A stretch of 6,738 nucleotides of DNA. It comes from Planctomycetota bacterium (GTDB taxonomy: Bacteria > Planctomycetota > GCA-002687715 > DRQF01). Of the stretch, positions 5,809 to 6,738 are shown piece after piece. The notes under the pieces are model-generated. The model was not told the DNA's origin. It did no database searches and saw only the letters and a list, made by a program, of their open reading frames with translations. The stretch lies in NCBI GenBank assembly GCA_015485455.1, contig WFTN01000296.1:1-6738 (forward strand). The letters run 5' to 3'. The translations under genes were made by a program, and so were the position numbers. The first letter of the stretch is position 1; the number at the start of each line of letters is the position of its first letter.

Positions 5809-6621
5809 ATGGAATTCTTCCTAGACACCGCTGATCTTGATGAGATTCGAGAAGCATACAGCTGGGGCATAGCTGACGGAGTGACTACAAACCCTTCACT
5901 CATCAAGAAAGCCTGCGACAAGCTCAAAGCCAGCGGCTCAGATATGAGCTTGGCGAGCTACATCGAAGAAATCCTCAAAGTGGCTGATGGCGACCCCGTC
6001 AGCTTGGAAGTCATCGCCTCCACAGAAGATGCCATGCTAGCTCAGGGCCTCTTTCTGTACGAGCGTTTCAATCCCATCGCCGAAAATGTGGTGGTCAAAA
6101 TTCCCGTCAACCCGGATATGATCGGCGATGGTGAAGTGGCCTTTGATGGGCTGAAAGTCATCAAGAAGCTCGCGGATCAAGGGATTCCCGTGAACACCAC
6201 TCTCATTTTTTCACCAGAGCAGGCGCTTCTGGCGGCCAAAGCCGGGGCAGCCTACGTCAGCCCTTTCGCCGGGCGCATTGATGACGAATTGCGCCGAGCC
6301 ATCGGTGGCGATTTCGATAAAACCGCCTACTTCCCAGAAGAGGGCGAAGAAGGCTATGATGACCACGGTGTGGTGTCGGGGGTAGACTTGGTGTCCCAAT
6401 GCGTCGATATCATTGCCATTCATGACCTAAATCATTGCAAGGTCTTGGCGGCAAGTCTGCGCAACCCACAGCAAGTCCGCGAATGTGCTCTGGCCGGATC
6501 TCAGGTGGCAACCATGCCATTTGGCGTCCTCCGGGACATGGTTGGCCACAAGAAAACAATTGAGGGGATGAAGGCATTTACTGCCGATGTTGTGCCTGAG
6601 TATTCAAAACTATTCGAGTGA
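5809..6621 (+). CDS. transaldolase family protein
   Basis: This 270-residue cytoplasmic TIM-barrel enzyme probably moves a dihydroxyacetone unit between sugar phosphates in the non-oxidative pentose phosphate pathway. Family motifs in order: FLDTAD with Asp6, DGVTTNPSLI (23-32), VSLEV with Glu67, VVVKIPV with the expected Schiff-base Lys97, GIPVNTTLIFSPEQALLAAK (125-144), AYVSPFAGRIDD (148-159), LAASLRN with Ser216, and ALAGSQVATMPFGVL (227-241). Glu67, where fructose-6-phosphate aldolase has Gln, and Phe153, where it has Tyr, favour transaldolase over aldolase activity; this follows from known active-site differences. The protein is longer than the short TalC/FSA type (about 215-220 residues), mainly through extra sequence at about 160-190, and shorter than TalB (about 317). 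The start at 5809 is chosen from the ribosome binding site and family alignment. The gene diverges from the ABC operon and is followed 23 bases later by another gene, probably cotranscribed. Confidence 0.92.
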   Translation: MEFFLDTADLDEIREAYSWGIADGVTTNPSLIKKACDKLKASGSDMSLASYIEEILKVADGDPVSLEVIASTEDAMLAQGLFLYERFNPIAENVVVKIPVNPDMIGDGEVAFDGLKVIKKLADQGIPVNTTLIFSPEQALLAAKAGAAYVSPFAGRIDDELRRAIGGDFDKTAYFPEEGEEGYDDHGVVSGVDLVSQCVDIIAIHDLNHCKVLAASLRNPQQVRECALAGSQVATMPFGVLRDMVGHKKTIEGMKAFTADVVPEYSKLFE

Positions 6622-6644
6622 ATGGCGACTGACCGGAATTTCCT

Positions 6645-6738
6645 ATGGAAAGAAACATCGTCGACTTTATCGACAACCACATTGAGCTCGTCGCTGATTT
6701 GTCTGCCAAACTCGGCGACTCAACGTGGCGCGTCAAGA
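6645..6738 (+). CDS. 5' end of an unidentified gene (partial)
   Basis: An ATG at 6645 opens a frame that runs off the window, giving 31 residues beginning MERNIVDFIDNHIELVADLS and ending GDSTWRVK. The start is an amphipathic helix-like stretch typical of soluble proteins, with no signal peptide. It lies 23 bases after the transaldolase stop with no terminator between them, so cotranscription is likely. No strong ribosome binding site precedes the ATG. The competing frame from an ATG at 6622 gives a Ser/Thr-rich, unconvincing translation. Too little is present to name a family. Confidence 0.5.
   Translation, partial: MERNIVDFIDNHIELVADLSAKLGDSTWRVK

Overview
The window looks like an ordinary chromosomal stretch from a free-living bacterium of about 50% GC. 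The best lineage hint is the secreted beta-helix protein at 280-2094. Its closing block (a DFHLMPGS-type motif, then DLDGNPRV and VDMGCYE) and the Pro/Thr/Ser-rich C-terminal domain after it resemble secreted proteins I associate with uncultured marine Planctomycetota. This is recognition from memory, not a search, so the phylum is an inference of moderate confidence. No mobile element, CRISPR array, tRNA or rRNA was found.

Layout, left to right. Positions 1-147 hold the 3' end of an unidentified plus-strand gene. Positions 280-2094 encode a 604-residue exported right-handed beta-helix protein with a Shine-Dalgarno-preceded start and a hairpin terminator at 2119-2152. A 335-base convergent spacer (2095-2429) follows, with no convincing gene. 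Positions 2430-5688 form a three-gene minus-strand operon, transcribed right to left: an ABC ATPase (4897-5688), an ABC exporter permease of about twelve membrane segments (3164-4900) and a TauE/SafE-family permease (2430-3167). Both junctions are ATGA four-base overlaps. The 120-base spacer at 5689-5808 separates this operon from a divergent plus-strand transaldolase gene (5809-6621). That gene is followed 23 bases later by the start of another plus-strand gene (6645 onward), which runs off the window.

How the genes work together. The ATPase and large permease almost certainly make one two-component ABC transporter, probably an exporter, of unknown substrate. The coupled TauE/SafE gene suggests that a second, ATP-independent anion permease is made alongside it. 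The transaldolase belongs to central carbon metabolism (non-oxidative pentose phosphate pathway) and is divergently arranged, possibly sharing regulatory DNA with the operon. The beta-helix protein stands alone as a probable surface or secreted protein.

Nothing here amounts to a clearly new biological system. The items most worth a second look are the C-terminal domain of the beta-helix protein, its ladder of cysteines, the ABC plus TauE cassette, and the intermediate architecture of the transaldolase.
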